Below are positions 1 to 8,442 of a stretch of 22,708 nucleotides of DNA, piece by piece. Below the pieces are notes generated by a model. It made no database searches. It saw only the letters and a list, made by a program, of their open reading frames with translations, and was not told the DNA's origin. The position numbers were made by a program, and so were the translations under genes. The first letter of the stretch is position 1, and every line of letters starts with the position of its first letter. This DNA comes from Flavobacteriaceae bacterium UBA5544 (lineage in GTDB: Bacteria; Bacteroidota; Bacteroidia; Flavobacteriales; Flavobacteriaceae), in contig DINI01000010.1 of assembly GCA_002426755.1 (NCBI GenBank), positions 41,842-64,549 of the forward strand. Direction: 5' to 3'.

Positions 1-410
1 CTTTTGTGGGAAATAATTTGCAGGGTTTTCAGACCCAATTTGTCCATTGCATATTCCGAAGTAGCTTTTATCGCTTCACTCATTAACCCTTGTCCCCTAA
101 AGCGTTTTCCGATGCAATAAGCAAATTCTCCTTGCTTCATATCCCAATCCAGATTCTTTAAAATGACCAAACCAATGATTTGAATAGCGTACCGGTCTTT
201 AATGGTAAACACAAATTCTTTTCGAGTTTTTGCCTCCTCCATTTTCAGTTGAATATACGAATGTGTACTCTCTAACGTGCGATTGGCAGCCAATGTTTTC
301 GGGAGATATCTTATAAAACGCTCGGTGTTGGAAACCAATAATTTATTCAGCTGAAGCGCATCGTTGGCCTCTAATTGAGAAATTGTGATATGTTCCGACC
401 TATACAGCAT
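1..410 (-). CDS. GNAT-family N-acetyltransferase (RimJ/RimL-like), 3' end beyond window
   Basis: About 136 residues are visible, starting MLYRSEHITI and running off the left edge, so the C-terminus is missing. The family transfers the acetyl group of acetyl-CoA to an amine, either a protein N-terminus or a small molecule. Seen here: an N-terminal strand-helix region, then the acetyl-CoA-binding motif A in GKRFRGQGLMSEAIKA (the R/Q-x-x-G-x-G/A pattern) at about residues 99-114, preceded by a strand ending in an LDWDMKQGEFAY-type segment, as in RimJ/RimL-like enzymes. The ATG at 408-410 overlaps the last 11 bases of the upstream EI24 gene, whose stop TAG is 402-400. The two are therefore probably translated together, as the distal end of the leftward hemE unit. 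The substrate cannot be told from sequence. Confidence 0.85.
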   Translation of the reverse strand, partial: MLYRSEHITISQLEANDALQLNKLLVSNTERFIRYLPKTLAANRTLESTHSYIQLKMEEAKTRKEFVFTIKDRYAIQIIGLVILKNLDWDMKQGEFAYCIGKRFRGQGLMSEAIKATSEYAMDKLGLKTLQIISHK

Positions 411-1161
411 TAATTTTTAGTTTATTCTCCTCTTTTAAAAGGGCAACCGTTTGTGTCGATGCGGCCGTAACAGACAATGGCAACACGAGGATAAATCCAA
501 GTATAGGAATCAATAAAAACAAGATGAAAACAATACCATTGCCGATAGCCAAACCACGATGTTGTTTTACAAATTTGATGCTTTCACTATAATTAAAATG
601 ACGCTCTAGCGTGTAATCCATATTTCCAAAACCTGCGTAATATCCTTGGGTAAGAATGAGGAGAATGGTTGACACAAAGCCTAAAATGGGCACAAACCCA
701 ATAATCAAAATTGGAATTGTCAATAGAATTTCCATGCCTAAATTTCGCATATTTATGCGAATACCTCGCCAAAGTTGCTCCCCAAAACTTGTTTTTCTAA
801 ATTTGTGATTGTCGACACCCAATAAATGCGCTTCGATTTTTTCAGACACAGGGCTCATAAATGGTGCAGAAAATGCCATAACCACATGTTTGTAAACAGT
901 GATGCCCACAAGCAAGATGAGTATGCCGCTTAATATTTTACTTAAAAAGAAGAAAGTCTCTTTTCCCCAATCCCAAATCCAAAGTTTCGAAAAATAATAT
1001 CCAAAGTCGTCAGCCAAGGCGTAGGCCGAGACTAATACTAGCGTAGCTACAATAATGCTTATAAGTATTGGAATACCAAAATACTTCCAAAGACCGAGTT
1101 TTGAAATCAATTGGATGCTTCCCGCGTAGGCTTTGATGCCTTTGAAAACGTTTTTCAACAT
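400..1161 (-). CDS. EI24-domain (CysZ-like) integral membrane protein
   Basis: A 253-residue inner-membrane protein with hydrophobic segments at about residues 27-50, 70-95, 142-170 and 206-235. The SAPFMSPVSEKIEAHLLG segment (about 98-115) and the later GYYAGFGNMDYTLERH segment (about 173-188) are typical of the EI24/CysZ superfamily. CysZ in Proteobacteria is a sulfate permease. Flavobacterial EI24 proteins are not functionally assigned, so sulfate transport should not be assumed. It lies 10 bases after the lipoprotein gene and overlaps the GNAT gene by 11 bases, so it is part of the same leftward unit as hemE. The start is the only Met near the N-terminus and leaves a normal basic segment before the first membrane span. 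Confidence 0.85.
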   Translation of the reverse strand: MLKNVFKGIKAYAGSIQLISKLGLWKYFGIPILISIIVATLVLVSAYALADDFGYYFSKLWIWDWGKETFFFLSKILSGILILLVGITVYKHVVMAFSAPFMSPVSEKIEAHLLGVDNHKFRKTSFGEQLWRGIRINMRNLGMEILLTIPILIIGFVPILGFVSTILLILTQGYYAGFGNMDYTLERHFNYSESIKFVKQHRGLAIGNGIVFILFLLIPILGFILVLPLSVTAASTQTVALLKEENKLKINAV

Positions 1162-1171
1162 AAATTTTTTT

Positions 1172-1873
1172 TTAACGACTTAAACTTAATAGTTCTAATA
1201 AATTCTCAAACCCATTCCATTGACAACTACTGTCTTTAAATAATTGGGATTGTTTGGAATCAATGTTTTCAAGTTTATAGGTGTCTATTGTAGAACAACC
1301 GCTTGAATGATTGCTTTTCAATTCTACTTCAAATTCTCTAATCAATCTTAATTGAGATTCATTTAATGGATACTTGTTGCTTTCGTATGCCACTTCAAGT
1401 TTTCCTTCTTTTTTTATGACAGCTAATTCCTTTTCAGAACCTCCGAAACATCTCATCGATTGGAAATATATTTTTAAAGTCTCTCCATTTTTTAGTTCAT
1501 CAATGAGCAATATATTTTTATCAAGTTCATAATCTAGGAAATCAAAGCAAAGAAAAATAGATTTGATTTCTCCTTCCTTCAATTCAAATTTAATCGTTCT
1601 TTTGTAATTGAAGATGGTTTTGTATTCGAGAATATAATTGCCAGTTTCGGATTTAAAGGTTTCATTATCTCCATCAAAGTAATCCTTTATTTCCTTGATT
1701 AATTTACCTTTTTTAAATAATTTGAAATTGGAATTTAATTTTCTCACATCGTTATCATACTTACAATATCGAGGAAAAATTTCTATTGTGCCATATTCTA
1801 CAATTGGATTCCCTGGTGCTGCCTCTTTACATCCAAAAAACAGAACAAAAGAAAGTAAAAACGCATATTTCAT
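1172..1873 (-). CDS. Hypothetical lipoprotein
   Basis: I do not recognise this 233-residue protein. The N-terminus MKYAFLLSFVLFFGCKEAA is a lipoprotein signal peptide with the acylated Cys at residue 15. The -3/-2 residues are Phe-Phe, rather than the classical Leu-Ala or Leu-Ser. The mature part is Lys/Glu/Tyr-rich and beta-strand-like, with further cysteines in CKYDND, FLCFDF, MRCFGG, SGCSTI and SSCQWNG that could form disulfides in the periplasm. The gene starts 4 bases after the hemE stop and ends 10 bases before the EI24 gene, so it is co-directional and probably co-transcribed with hemE. It looks AT-richer than its neighbours, with many Lys AAA and Phe TTT codons. This could mean a recent insertion into an older hem operon. 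It is a real gene by signal peptide and spacing; function unknown. Confidence 0.75.
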   Translation of the reverse strand: MKYAFLLSFVLFFGCKEAAPGNPIVEYGTIEIFPRYCKYDNDVRKLNSNFKLFKKGKLIKEIKDYFDGDNETFKSETGNYILEYKTIFNYKRTIKFELKEGEIKSIFLCFDFLDYELDKNILLIDELKNGETLKIYFQSMRCFGGSEKELAVIKKEGKLEVAYESNKYPLNESQLRLIREFEVELKSNHSSGCSTIDTYKLENIDSKQSQLFKDSSCQWNGFENLLELLSLSR

Positions 1874-1877
1874 AAAA

Positions 1878-2903
1878 TTATATTCTGTATTCCTTCACAG
1901 CATCAATAAACGCCTTCGCATTGTCCAACGGAATATTTGGCAAAATACCATGACCTAAATTTACGATATATCTGTCTTTTCCAAACTCATTAATCATCTG
2001 ATGCACCATTTTTTTGATTTCTGATGGAGGTGAAAATAATCTTGAAGGGTCAAAATTTCCCTGAAGCGTGATGTTTCCACCAGTTAAATAGCGTGCGTTT
2101 CTCGCAGAACAAGTCCAATCAATTCCCAATGCAGAAGCATTCGATTTTGCCATATCGTGCAATGCAAACCAGCAGCCTTTTCCAAAAGCAATGACTGGCG
2201 CGTCATCCTTTAACGCTTCGATAATTTGATTGATATATTGCCAAGAAAACTCCTGATAATCTGTTGGTGACAACATGCCTCCCCAAGAATCAAAAATTTG
2301 GACTGCATCGCAGCCAGCAGCTACTTTTGCTTTTAGATAGGCGATGGTTGTATCGGTGATTTTTTGCAATAATTGATGCGCAGCCAAAGGATTCGTAAAA
2401 CAAAATTCCTTGGCTTTATCAAAATTCTTGCTGCCTTGTCCTTGAACACAATAACACAAAATCGTCCATGGCGAACCTGCAAAACCAATCAGCGGCACTT
2501 CATTATTCAGCAATTCTTTGGTAGCTTTAATGGCTTGCATCACATAATCCAATTCCTCTTGCACATCAGGAATAATTACATTGTCCACATCCTTTTGGTT
2601 ACGTACGGGATTTGGTAAATAAGGCCCAAAATTCGGCTTCATCTCCACTTCAATGTTCATCGCCTGTGGAATAACCAGAATATCGCTGAACAAAATAGCG
2701 GCGTCCATACCGTATCTGCGGATGGGTTGAACCGTAATTTCACTTGCCAATTCAGGAGTTCTGCAGCGTGTAAAGAAATCGTATTTTGCTTTTATTTCTT
2801 GAAATTCAGGTAAGTAACGCCCTGCTTGACGCATCATCCATACTGGTGGGCGTTCAACGGTTTCGCCTTTTAGGGCTCTTAAGTATAAATCGTTTTTTAT
2901 CAT
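1878..2903 (-). CDS. hemE: Uroporphyrinogen decarboxylase HemE
   Basis: A cytosolic enzyme that removes the four acetate carboxyls of uroporphyrinogen III to give coproporphyrinogen III. At 341 residues it is the usual length. The family signature PPVWMMRQAGRYLPE is at residues 19-33, with the substrate-binding arginines R25 and R29. The catalytic Asp is in LFSDILVIPQ (D74), followed by GFAGSPWTILCYCVQG, the IFDSWGGMLS loop and the C-terminal NLGHGILPNIPLDN with its conserved His. All key residues are present. It lies 15 bases after ktrA and 4 bases before a lipoprotein gene, all leftwards. It is separated from the other leftward hem genes (hemA, hemCD) only by the Ktr pair. Confidence 0.97.
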   Translation of the reverse strand: MIKNDLYLRALKGETVERPPVWMMRQAGRYLPEFQEIKAKYDFFTRCRTPELASEITVQPIRRYGMDAAILFSDILVIPQAMNIEVEMKPNFGPYLPNPVRNQKDVDNVIIPDVQEELDYVMQAIKATKELLNNEVPLIGFAGSPWTILCYCVQGQGSKNFDKAKEFCFTNPLAAHQLLQKITDTTIAYLKAKVAAGCDAVQIFDSWGGMLSPTDYQEFSWQYINQIIEALKDDAPVIAFGKGCWFALHDMAKSNASALGIDWTCSARNARYLTGGNITLQGNFDPSRLFSPPSEIKKMVHQMINEFGKDRYIVNLGHGILPNIPLDNAKAFIDAVKEYRI

Positions 2904-2918
2904 TTTTTAATCAATAAA

Positions 2919-3605
2919 TCACTTTTTGTTATTGAGTTCGGCAATTTTCTCATTTAGACCGAAAACCACCATTACATCTTCTTTTTCAACTTTCGTGTCA
3001 GGTGATGGTACACCGACTACTTCCCTCACAGATGTAGTGACTCCTAGAAGATTAGTTTTCTCTCTTTTTCTTAAAAAAGTAATGACATTCAAGCCGAAAC
3101 GTGTTCTGATATCCAATTCGCCCAAAGTCTGCCCGATAAAACTTTCGGGAATTTTTATTTCAGTAATGGAATATTTATCATCAACCTTGTAATTATCCAC
3201 TACATTCTTTAAATTGATTTTGTAAGTCAATTTTTCAGCTGCTTCCTGTTCTGGATGGACTATAAAATCGATTCCCATAGCTTGCAAAACTGTGTCGTGA
3301 ATGGGTGATAAAGAGCGGCTGATGACTTTCGCCTTCGATAATTTTTTTACAATGGCCGTGGTAATAATGGCAGCACCTTCGTTTTCTCCAATAGCTACAA
3401 CCGCCAAATCGGTTTGTTTAACAGGCAGTGCTTGGTAAGCTAATTCATTGGTTGAATCTAAACAAATGGCATGGGCAATTTTATCTTTGACCAAATTCAC
3501 TTTTTCTATTTGTTTGTCCACACCAATGACCTCATTTCCAGATTCCGTGAGGTTTAATGCCAGTGACATTCCAAAATTTCCGAGTCCAAAAATTATAATT
3601 TTCAT
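2919..3605 (-). CDS. ktrA: KtrA/TrkA-type potassium uptake regulatory subunit (RCK domain)
   Basis: A cytosolic subunit that gates the K+ channel-like protein encoded immediately upstream. The N-terminal Rossmann fold has the dinucleotide motif IIFGLGNFGMSLA (glycines at 7, 9 and 12) and the strand-2 acidic residue D30 in VIGVDK, consistent with NAD(H) or ATP/ADP binding. A TrkA-C domain follows from about residue 140 (SITEIKIPESFIGQTLGELD). With 228 residues it has one RCK-N/RCK-C unit, the KtrA size, and not the double unit of E. coli TrkA. It starts 3 bases after the ktrB stop, which argues for a translationally linked pair. Confidence 0.93.
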   Translation of the reverse strand: MKIIIFGLGNFGMSLALNLTESGNEVIGVDKQIEKVNLVKDKIAHAICLDSTNELAYQALPVKQTDLAVVAIGENEGAAIITTAIVKKLSKAKVISRSLSPIHDTVLQAMGIDFIVHPEQEAAEKLTYKINLKNVVDNYKVDDKYSITEIKIPESFIGQTLGELDIRTRFGLNVITFLRKREKTNLLGVTTSVREVVGVPSPDTKVEKEDVMVVFGLNEKIAELNNKK

Positions 3606-3608
3606 ATC

Positions 3609-5345
3609 TTAATTGATTAAAATATTTTCCTGTGGATATTGATAGAATTTCTGTTCAACTTGCCCCAACATGCCAAAGAGCAAATTTAGAGTTCCGATAC
3701 GTCCCAAAAACATAACCGCAATGATGACATATTTGCTGGGTTCACTTAAATGAGGTGTTACATTCAAGCTCAAACCAACAGTACTATAAGCCGAAAAGCA
3801 TTCAAACGCAATGGAAAGTAAATTCTTATCAGGTTCAAAGAACAACAATAAGATGATACTTGTCCCAATGACGATGAGTGAAATACAAATAATTGCGAAA
3901 GCCCTATTTACAGTAGTGCTGGAAATCTCTCTTGTGTTGATTTCGATTCGCTTTCTGCCTCTAGCGGTTGCAAAAATATTCATGGTTGCAATAGCAAAGG
4001 TACTGGTTTTAATTCCTCCACCCGTGGATGCTGGAGAAGCACCGATCCACATTAGAAGTATAACGAATAATAAAGAAGGAGTTGCAACCTGCGTATAATC
4101 TATGGTGTTAAATCCAGCGGTCCTTGGCGTGACTGAAGAAAACATGGCAGAGGTGATCCTTCCAAATAAAGTGGTATGCTCTTTTAGCGAATGGTTAGCT
4201 TCTGCAAAAAAGAAAAAGATGAAACCAACCAACAATAGAATGGTTGTGGTTACAAAAATGATTTTTGAATTGAGCTTAAAAACCCGCACTGGCAAGGTTT
4301 TGACTTTTGTAACAAACACATTTATAAATGCCGATTTAAAATAGGTATATCCGTTATATACAATGTTGTATCCTAAACCACCAACCACAATTAGAATCAT
4401 AACGACCCATTGCAAGGAATAATCAAATTTGAAACTGGCATCATAAAAACTAGATGAGGAGGTCGAAAAACCAGCGTTGCAAAAAGCTGAAATTGAATGA
4501 AATACCGAAAAGAACATTTTATCCTTTACCGTATCTATATTATCAATGGAAAAATAAATAAAAATTGCCCCTAAAATTTCCAAGGTCAAGGTAAAAACGA
4601 CAATGCGAGCCCCAATCTTCAATACATCCTGAAGATTGTCTGAAGCTGTATAATCTTTCACATACATTCCTTCCCGAAAGGATGAGTTCTCTTTAAAAAA
4701 ATAGGCAAAAAATGAGGTGAAGGTCAAAATACCCAAACCTCCAATTTGGATAAGTACTAAAATTACGGTTTGTCCTAAACGCGTAAAATCATTCGCAGTA
4801 TCCAAAACCGCCAAACCTGTTACGCAGATAGCACTTGTTGAAGTAAAGAGCGCATCAATAAAAGTAATACCATGAGTCGTCACACGGGGAAGCATTAAAA
4901 AGAAGGCGCCCATCAATGAAAATATCCCAAAACTGCCCACAAACAAAATAGCTGGGTTGAAATAGATTTTATAAATGTATTTGATTAAAAATGTGAGCCT
5001 TACCAGCAAATAAAAAAATAATCCGACTTCAAAAATCACTTTTGTTTCTCTCGTATGTTCAACAATATTATAGCCAGCATTGGATAGCATCAACAAGCTT
5101 GCAACTACCAAAGTCAATAAAAGTATTCCGATGTTGAATTTTATGGTCCGTTTTACGCCATCTTTTCCAAACTGATGAAGTTTGAAGAGATTGAACAACA
5201 CAAGAACAGAGGTGATGATAAAAAACCCATATAATTTAAATGGTTTATAATCATCATTGATGGTAAAACCAAAATCCAAAATAAGAAACAGAAGGATGAA
5301 AACGTCTAAAAAACGATAGGTGTTTTGTATGGTTTTCTTTTTCAT
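3609..5345 (-). CDS. ktrB: KtrB/TrkH-type potassium uptake membrane subunit with N-terminal extension
   Basis: A 578-residue inner-membrane K+ (K+/Na+-linked) translocator. Four pore loops with their filter glycines are visible: SAICVTGL (G177), SISAFCNAGFS (G292), SVTPRTAGFN (G411) and SAYSTVGLS (G524). The intramembrane gate region ASPASTGGGIKTSTF (about 436-450) is intact. The superfamily core begins near residue 130. Ahead of it is an extension of about 130 residues with roughly four hydrophobic helices (about 12-28, 37-53, 70-88 and 103-122) that short KtrB proteins lack. It is followed 3 bases later by ktrA. The 149-base gap from hemCD, with a -7-like box, suggests its own promoter. Confidence 0.94.
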   Translation of the reverse strand: MKKKTIQNTYRFLDVFILLFLILDFGFTINDDYKPFKLYGFFIITSVLVLFNLFKLHQFGKDGVKRTIKFNIGILLLTLVVASLLMLSNAGYNIVEHTRETKVIFEVGLFFYLLVRLTFLIKYIYKIYFNPAILFVGSFGIFSLMGAFFLMLPRVTTHGITFIDALFTSTSAICVTGLAVLDTANDFTRLGQTVILVLIQIGGLGILTFTSFFAYFFKENSSFREGMYVKDYTASDNLQDVLKIGARIVVFTLTLEILGAIFIYFSIDNIDTVKDKMFFSVFHSISAFCNAGFSTSSSSFYDASFKFDYSLQWVVMILIVVGGLGYNIVYNGYTYFKSAFINVFVTKVKTLPVRVFKLNSKIIFVTTTILLLVGFIFFFFAEANHSLKEHTTLFGRITSAMFSSVTPRTAGFNTIDYTQVATPSLLFVILLMWIGASPASTGGGIKTSTFAIATMNIFATARGRKRIEINTREISSTTVNRAFAIICISLIVIGTSIILLLFFEPDKNLLSIAFECFSAYSTVGLSLNVTPHLSEPSKYVIIAVMFLGRIGTLNLLFGMLGQVEQKFYQYPQENILIN

Positions 5346-5433
5346 TAGTGGTTAAATGGTTAATTCTATAAGGAAACAGTACTATTCCTGTTTTTGAAAT
5401 AGAATGTCACAGACTTATATGTTTGATCCAGAG

Positions 5434-5441
5434 CAAAATTA
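5434..5441 (-). promoter_or_regulatory. Candidate Bacteroidetes -7 box for ktrBA(-hemE)
   Basis: Read leftwards this is TAATTTTG, which fits the Bacteroidetes -7 consensus TAnnTTTG. It is the best match in the 149-base gap between hemCD and ktrB and lies about 90 bases before the ktrB ATG. I see no clear TTG at the -33 distance, so support is partial. Confidence 0.35.
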
Positions 5442-5494
5442 CAAATTGAAAGTATGTCATGTTTAATAGTCATCATATAAAATCATTAATTATT

Positions 5495-7072
5495 TCAAGA
5501 ATTGTAGTGCTCATTCACCAACTCAATAACACTTTCTACAGTAGGAATTCTTGCAACACGAACCTCCTCAAAATGTTTCCTGGCCTCAACAGCAGTTGTT
5601 TCTCCAATGCAATACGCCACCTTTTCGTCCGCGCTATTACTTTTTAAAAAACTTTCCACAGACGATGGACTGTAAAACATCACGCCTTCAACTGATGCAT
5701 CGATGGTTTCGGTATCCAAAATGGTTTTATAGGCTTCAACCTCATTGACTTTTATGTGGTTTTCTTCCAATGTCTTTGAAAGTTCATCCAATCGGGTATC
5801 GCTACAAAAATGGGTCACTTCAGTACCATCGATGAATTCCACCAAATAATCAGCCAACGCTTTGGCACTGTTTTCCGAATGGGTCACCTTGCCGATTTTG
5901 CTTTCAATCAATTTTTTGGTTCTACGGCCTACACAATAGATGTTTTTAAACTGCAATTCTTCCTTTGGAACTATCGTCGTAATGGCTTCCACTGCATTTT
6001 GACTGGTGATGATGACATTGTCGATTTTGGATTTTAAAATCGGTTTCGGAATTCGATTCAGACTGATTTTTAAGAAATCCGTGCTGTCCACTTTGACGTT
6101 TTTAAATAGTTGACGTTGTGCTTCGGTCAGTGTTTTGGTAGAAAACACTTGCGTTTGCTTATCCGAGTTTTTCAAATCGTCCATCAAGCGATTGCCACCT
6201 TTTTCCAAAATGTAATTGGCTGCAAATTCAGCAATGTTATGATGGTTGCCAAGTTTCTCTTTTCGTGTTACTTCGATTTTTTTGGAACCATCTAAACTCA
6301 ACAAAACACCTTGAAACGACACCTCTTCATTTTTAATAAATGCCAAAGCGCCTATTGGTGCCGAACAACCACCTTCCAAAAGATTTAAAAACTTGCGCTC
6401 AATCGTCGTGCAAATTTCCGTTTCCTCATGGTTGATGTCTTTGCAAATCGCTAATAATTCTTCGTCATCCTCACGAGCCGTCATCATGATGGCGCCTTGT
6501 GCTGGCGCGGGAACCATCCACTCCAGATTGATGGCTTCCTCTGGTCTCAAATCGATTCTTCCAATGCCTGCTGCGGCAAAAATGGCACCGTTCCAATCGC
6601 TATCTTCCAGCTTTTGAAGTCGTGTATTGACGTTACCTCGAAGTCCAACGATGGTGTGTGTTGGATAACGGTTCAACCATTGGGCTTTGCGTCTCAAACT
6701 TCCAGTGGCAATCACCGCTTCTTTTTGAGACAAAAATTCTTCATTATGTTTGAAAATCAAGGTGTCACGAACATTTCCACGTTTTAAAACGGCCGCCTGT
6801 ACAATGCCTTGAGGTAGTAGCGTTGGCACATCCTTGAGGGAATGTACAGCAAGGTCAATCTCGTTGTTTAGCATTGCAACATCCAAAATTCGGGTAAAAA
6901 CGCCAGTGATTCCCAATTCATAAATGGGTTTGTCAAGTACCATATCGCCTGTTGATTTTACAGGAACCAATACGGTTTTTTGACCCAAATGTTCGAGTTG
7001 TTGTTGTACAGCTTTGGCCTGCCATAGCGCTAATTCGCTATCGCGAGTACCAATTCTTATAAGTTTAGACAT
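5495..7072 (-). CDS. hemCD: HemC-HemD fusion: hydroxymethylbilane synthase / uroporphyrinogen-III synthase
   Basis: A 525-residue bifunctional cytosolic protein. Residues 1 to about 300 are porphobilinogen deaminase (HemC): the start MSKLIRIGTRDSELALWQA, the AVHSLKDVP loop with catalytic D81, the cofactor/substrate arginines in ATGSLRRKAQ and GLRGNVNTRL, and GGCSAPIG with C236, the dipyrromethane-cofactor cysteine. Residues about 310-525 are a HemD-like domain of two alternating lobes: VIITSQNAVEAI, YCVGRRTKK, FYSPSSVESFL and YCIGETTAVEA. It is weakly conserved, as is normal for HemD. HemC polymerises four porphobilinogens and HemD inverts ring D and closes the ring, so fusion would pass on the unstable linear tetrapyrrole directly. 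The ATG overlaps the hemA stop by 8 bases, indicating translational coupling. Confidence 0.95.
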   Translation of the reverse strand: MSKLIRIGTRDSELALWQAKAVQQQLEHLGQKTVLVPVKSTGDMVLDKPIYELGITGVFTRILDVAMLNNEIDLAVHSLKDVPTLLPQGIVQAAVLKRGNVRDTLIFKHNEEFLSQKEAVIATGSLRRKAQWLNRYPTHTIVGLRGNVNTRLQKLEDSDWNGAIFAAAGIGRIDLRPEEAINLEWMVPAPAQGAIMMTAREDDEELLAICKDINHEETEICTTIERKFLNLLEGGCSAPIGALAFIKNEEVSFQGVLLSLDGSKKIEVTRKEKLGNHHNIAEFAANYILEKGGNRLMDDLKNSDKQTQVFSTKTLTEAQRQLFKNVKVDSTDFLKISLNRIPKPILKSKIDNVIITSQNAVEAITTIVPKEELQFKNIYCVGRRTKKLIESKIGKVTHSENSAKALADYLVEFIDGTEVTHFCSDTRLDELSKTLEENHIKVNEVEAYKTILDTETIDASVEGVMFYSPSSVESFLKSNSADEKVAYCIGETTAVEARKHFEEVRVARIPTVESVIELVNEHYNS

Positions 7073-8318
7073 GAGTGGTTTGTTCTAACTGAAACACTTT
7101 TTTGATGAGTTCAAGACTTTCGTCAAGGTCGTCATTTTTAAGATGATGTGCAAAGTGATTCGTTATTTTTTGGATGATATTATTGCTAATCAATTCCGCC
7201 TGTGCTTCGTTGAAATCTGCATTTTTTTTGCGTTGTGTTTCCAATTCAGCATTCTTAAAATCCAGCAACTTATGCTTTAAGGCATTGATGGTTGGCGCAA
7301 ATTTTCGGGTGTCGAGCCAATTGTTAAAATCGACTTTTACTTCTTCCAATATAGATTCAGCGCGTGGAATAAATGCTTTTCTTCGTTCCAAAGTGTCATC
7401 CGTCATTTGCGATAAATCGTCCAAATGAATCAGTGAAACATTTGCCAATTCTGTCACGTCCTGATTGACATTTCGAGGAATCGATAAATCCAAAATCAAC
7501 AATGGTTTTTTGGATTGGATGCAATGTTTGTCCACTGTTGGATTTTGAGCGCCAGTAGCTACAATCAAAATATCAGAAGCATTGATTTCCTCTTGGAGAT
7601 TGGCATAATCCTTCACCAAAAGATTGAACTTTCCAGCAACTTCCTGTGCTTTTGTTTTGGTTCTATTGATGAGGGTGATGTGTTCATTTTTGGTATGTTT
7701 CACCAAATTTTCACAGGTGTTTCTACCAATCTTTCCTGTTCCGAAAAGCAAAATATTTTTATCAGAAACGGTTTCAAAGGATTTCATGATGTATTGCACC
7801 GATGCAAAAGACACAGAGGTAGCACCTGATGACAAGTCGGTTTCGGTCTTAATCCGTTTGCTGGCCTGAATCACGGCATTAATCAAACGTTCAGTAAACG
7901 CATTGAGTAACCCGAATTTTTTTGAAACGCGCGCACTGGTCTTCAGCTGGCTGATGATTTCAAAATCGCCTAAAATCTGACTGTCCAAACCAGAGCCTAC
8001 ACGGAACATGTGCGAAATAGCTTCCTTATTTTTATAAACATAAGCCACTTCCTGAAACTCTTCTACCGTGCCTTTGGTGTTGTCACATAGCAATTTAATC
8101 AGTTGAAATGGATGTTCTGCAAACCCATAAATTTCCGTGCGGTTGCATGTGGAAGTAACTATCAAACTTTCAATACCGTTGGTTTTCGCTTGATTAAGGA
8201 GTGCAATTTTAGAAGGTTCATCCAGACTAAAATGCCCTCTCACATCGGCATCTGCTTTTTTATAGCTCAATCCGATAGCGTAAAAATAAGTTCCTCTTGA
8301 CGTGTGAAGGTGTTCCAT
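7065..8318 (-). CDS. hemA: Glutamyl-tRNA reductase HemA
   Basis: First committed enzyme of C5-route heme synthesis: it reduces glutamyl-tRNA(Glu) with NADPH to glutamate-1-semialdehyde. The catalytic motif VTSTCNRTEIY is at residues 54-64, with C58 the thioester-forming cysteine. It is followed by the GSGLDSQILGDFEIISQLK segment, the NADPH-binding Rossmann motif LLFGTGKIGRNTCENL, ILDLSIPRNV, and a C-terminal dimerisation helix region. I place the start at the ATG of MEHLHTSRG (8316-8318), giving 417 residues. An in-frame ATG at 8372 would add 18 residues that are not family-like, and it lies upstream of the likely transcription start set by the -7 box at 8341-8348. The stop overlaps the hemCD start by 8 bases. 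hemA leads the leftward hem arm and is divergent from the AraC regulator. Confidence 0.96.
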   Translation of the reverse strand: MEHLHTSRGTYFYAIGLSYKKADADVRGHFSLDEPSKIALLNQAKTNGIESLIVTSTCNRTEIYGFAEHPFQLIKLLCDNTKGTVEEFQEVAYVYKNKEAISHMFRVGSGLDSQILGDFEIISQLKTSARVSKKFGLLNAFTERLINAVIQASKRIKTETDLSSGATSVSFASVQYIMKSFETVSDKNILLFGTGKIGRNTCENLVKHTKNEHITLINRTKTKAQEVAGKFNLLVKDYANLQEEINASDILIVATGAQNPTVDKHCIQSKKPLLILDLSIPRNVNQDVTELANVSLIHLDDLSQMTDDTLERRKAFIPRAESILEEVKVDFNNWLDTRKFAPTINALKHKLLDFKNAELETQRKKNADFNEAQAELISNNIIQKITNHFAHHLKNDDLDESLELIKKVFQLEQTTHV

Positions 8319-8340
8319 AGTGGTTTTGGAAATTCGAAAA

Positions 8341-8372
8341 CAAAAGTATAAATGTGAATTGAATAAAAACAA
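8341..8372 (-). promoter_or_regulatory. hemA promoter (Bacteroidetes type)
   Basis: Read leftwards: TTG at 8372-8370, a 21-base spacer, then TACTTTTG at 8348-8341. This matches the Bacteroidetes -33 TTG / -7 TAnnTTTG promoter. Transcription would begin around 8334 and give a leader of roughly 16 bases before the ATG at 8318. This agrees with the short hemA start and conflicts with the longer one at 8372. The divergent regulator gene begins about 115 bases away, so an operator in this interval could affect both genes. Confidence 0.6.
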
Positions 8373-8442
8373 CGCTCAAAGAACTTTAAATGTCGCTGGT
8401 GGTTTTTTAGGGTTTTATTTTATAAAACAATGATAAATATCC

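Noticed and set aside
3811..4344. Plus-strand open frames opposite ktrB
   Set aside because: They are antisense to a gene with all pore motifs intact and show no signal, motif or start context of their own.
5371..5392. Overlapping inverted repeats (AGGAA/TTCCT and AACAG/CTGTT around AGTACT) between ktrB and hemCD
   Set aside because: Arms are only 5 bases, the two pairings exclude each other, and the site lies inside the probable ktrB leader without a matching T-run on the transcribed strand. It may be chance in AT-rich DNA.
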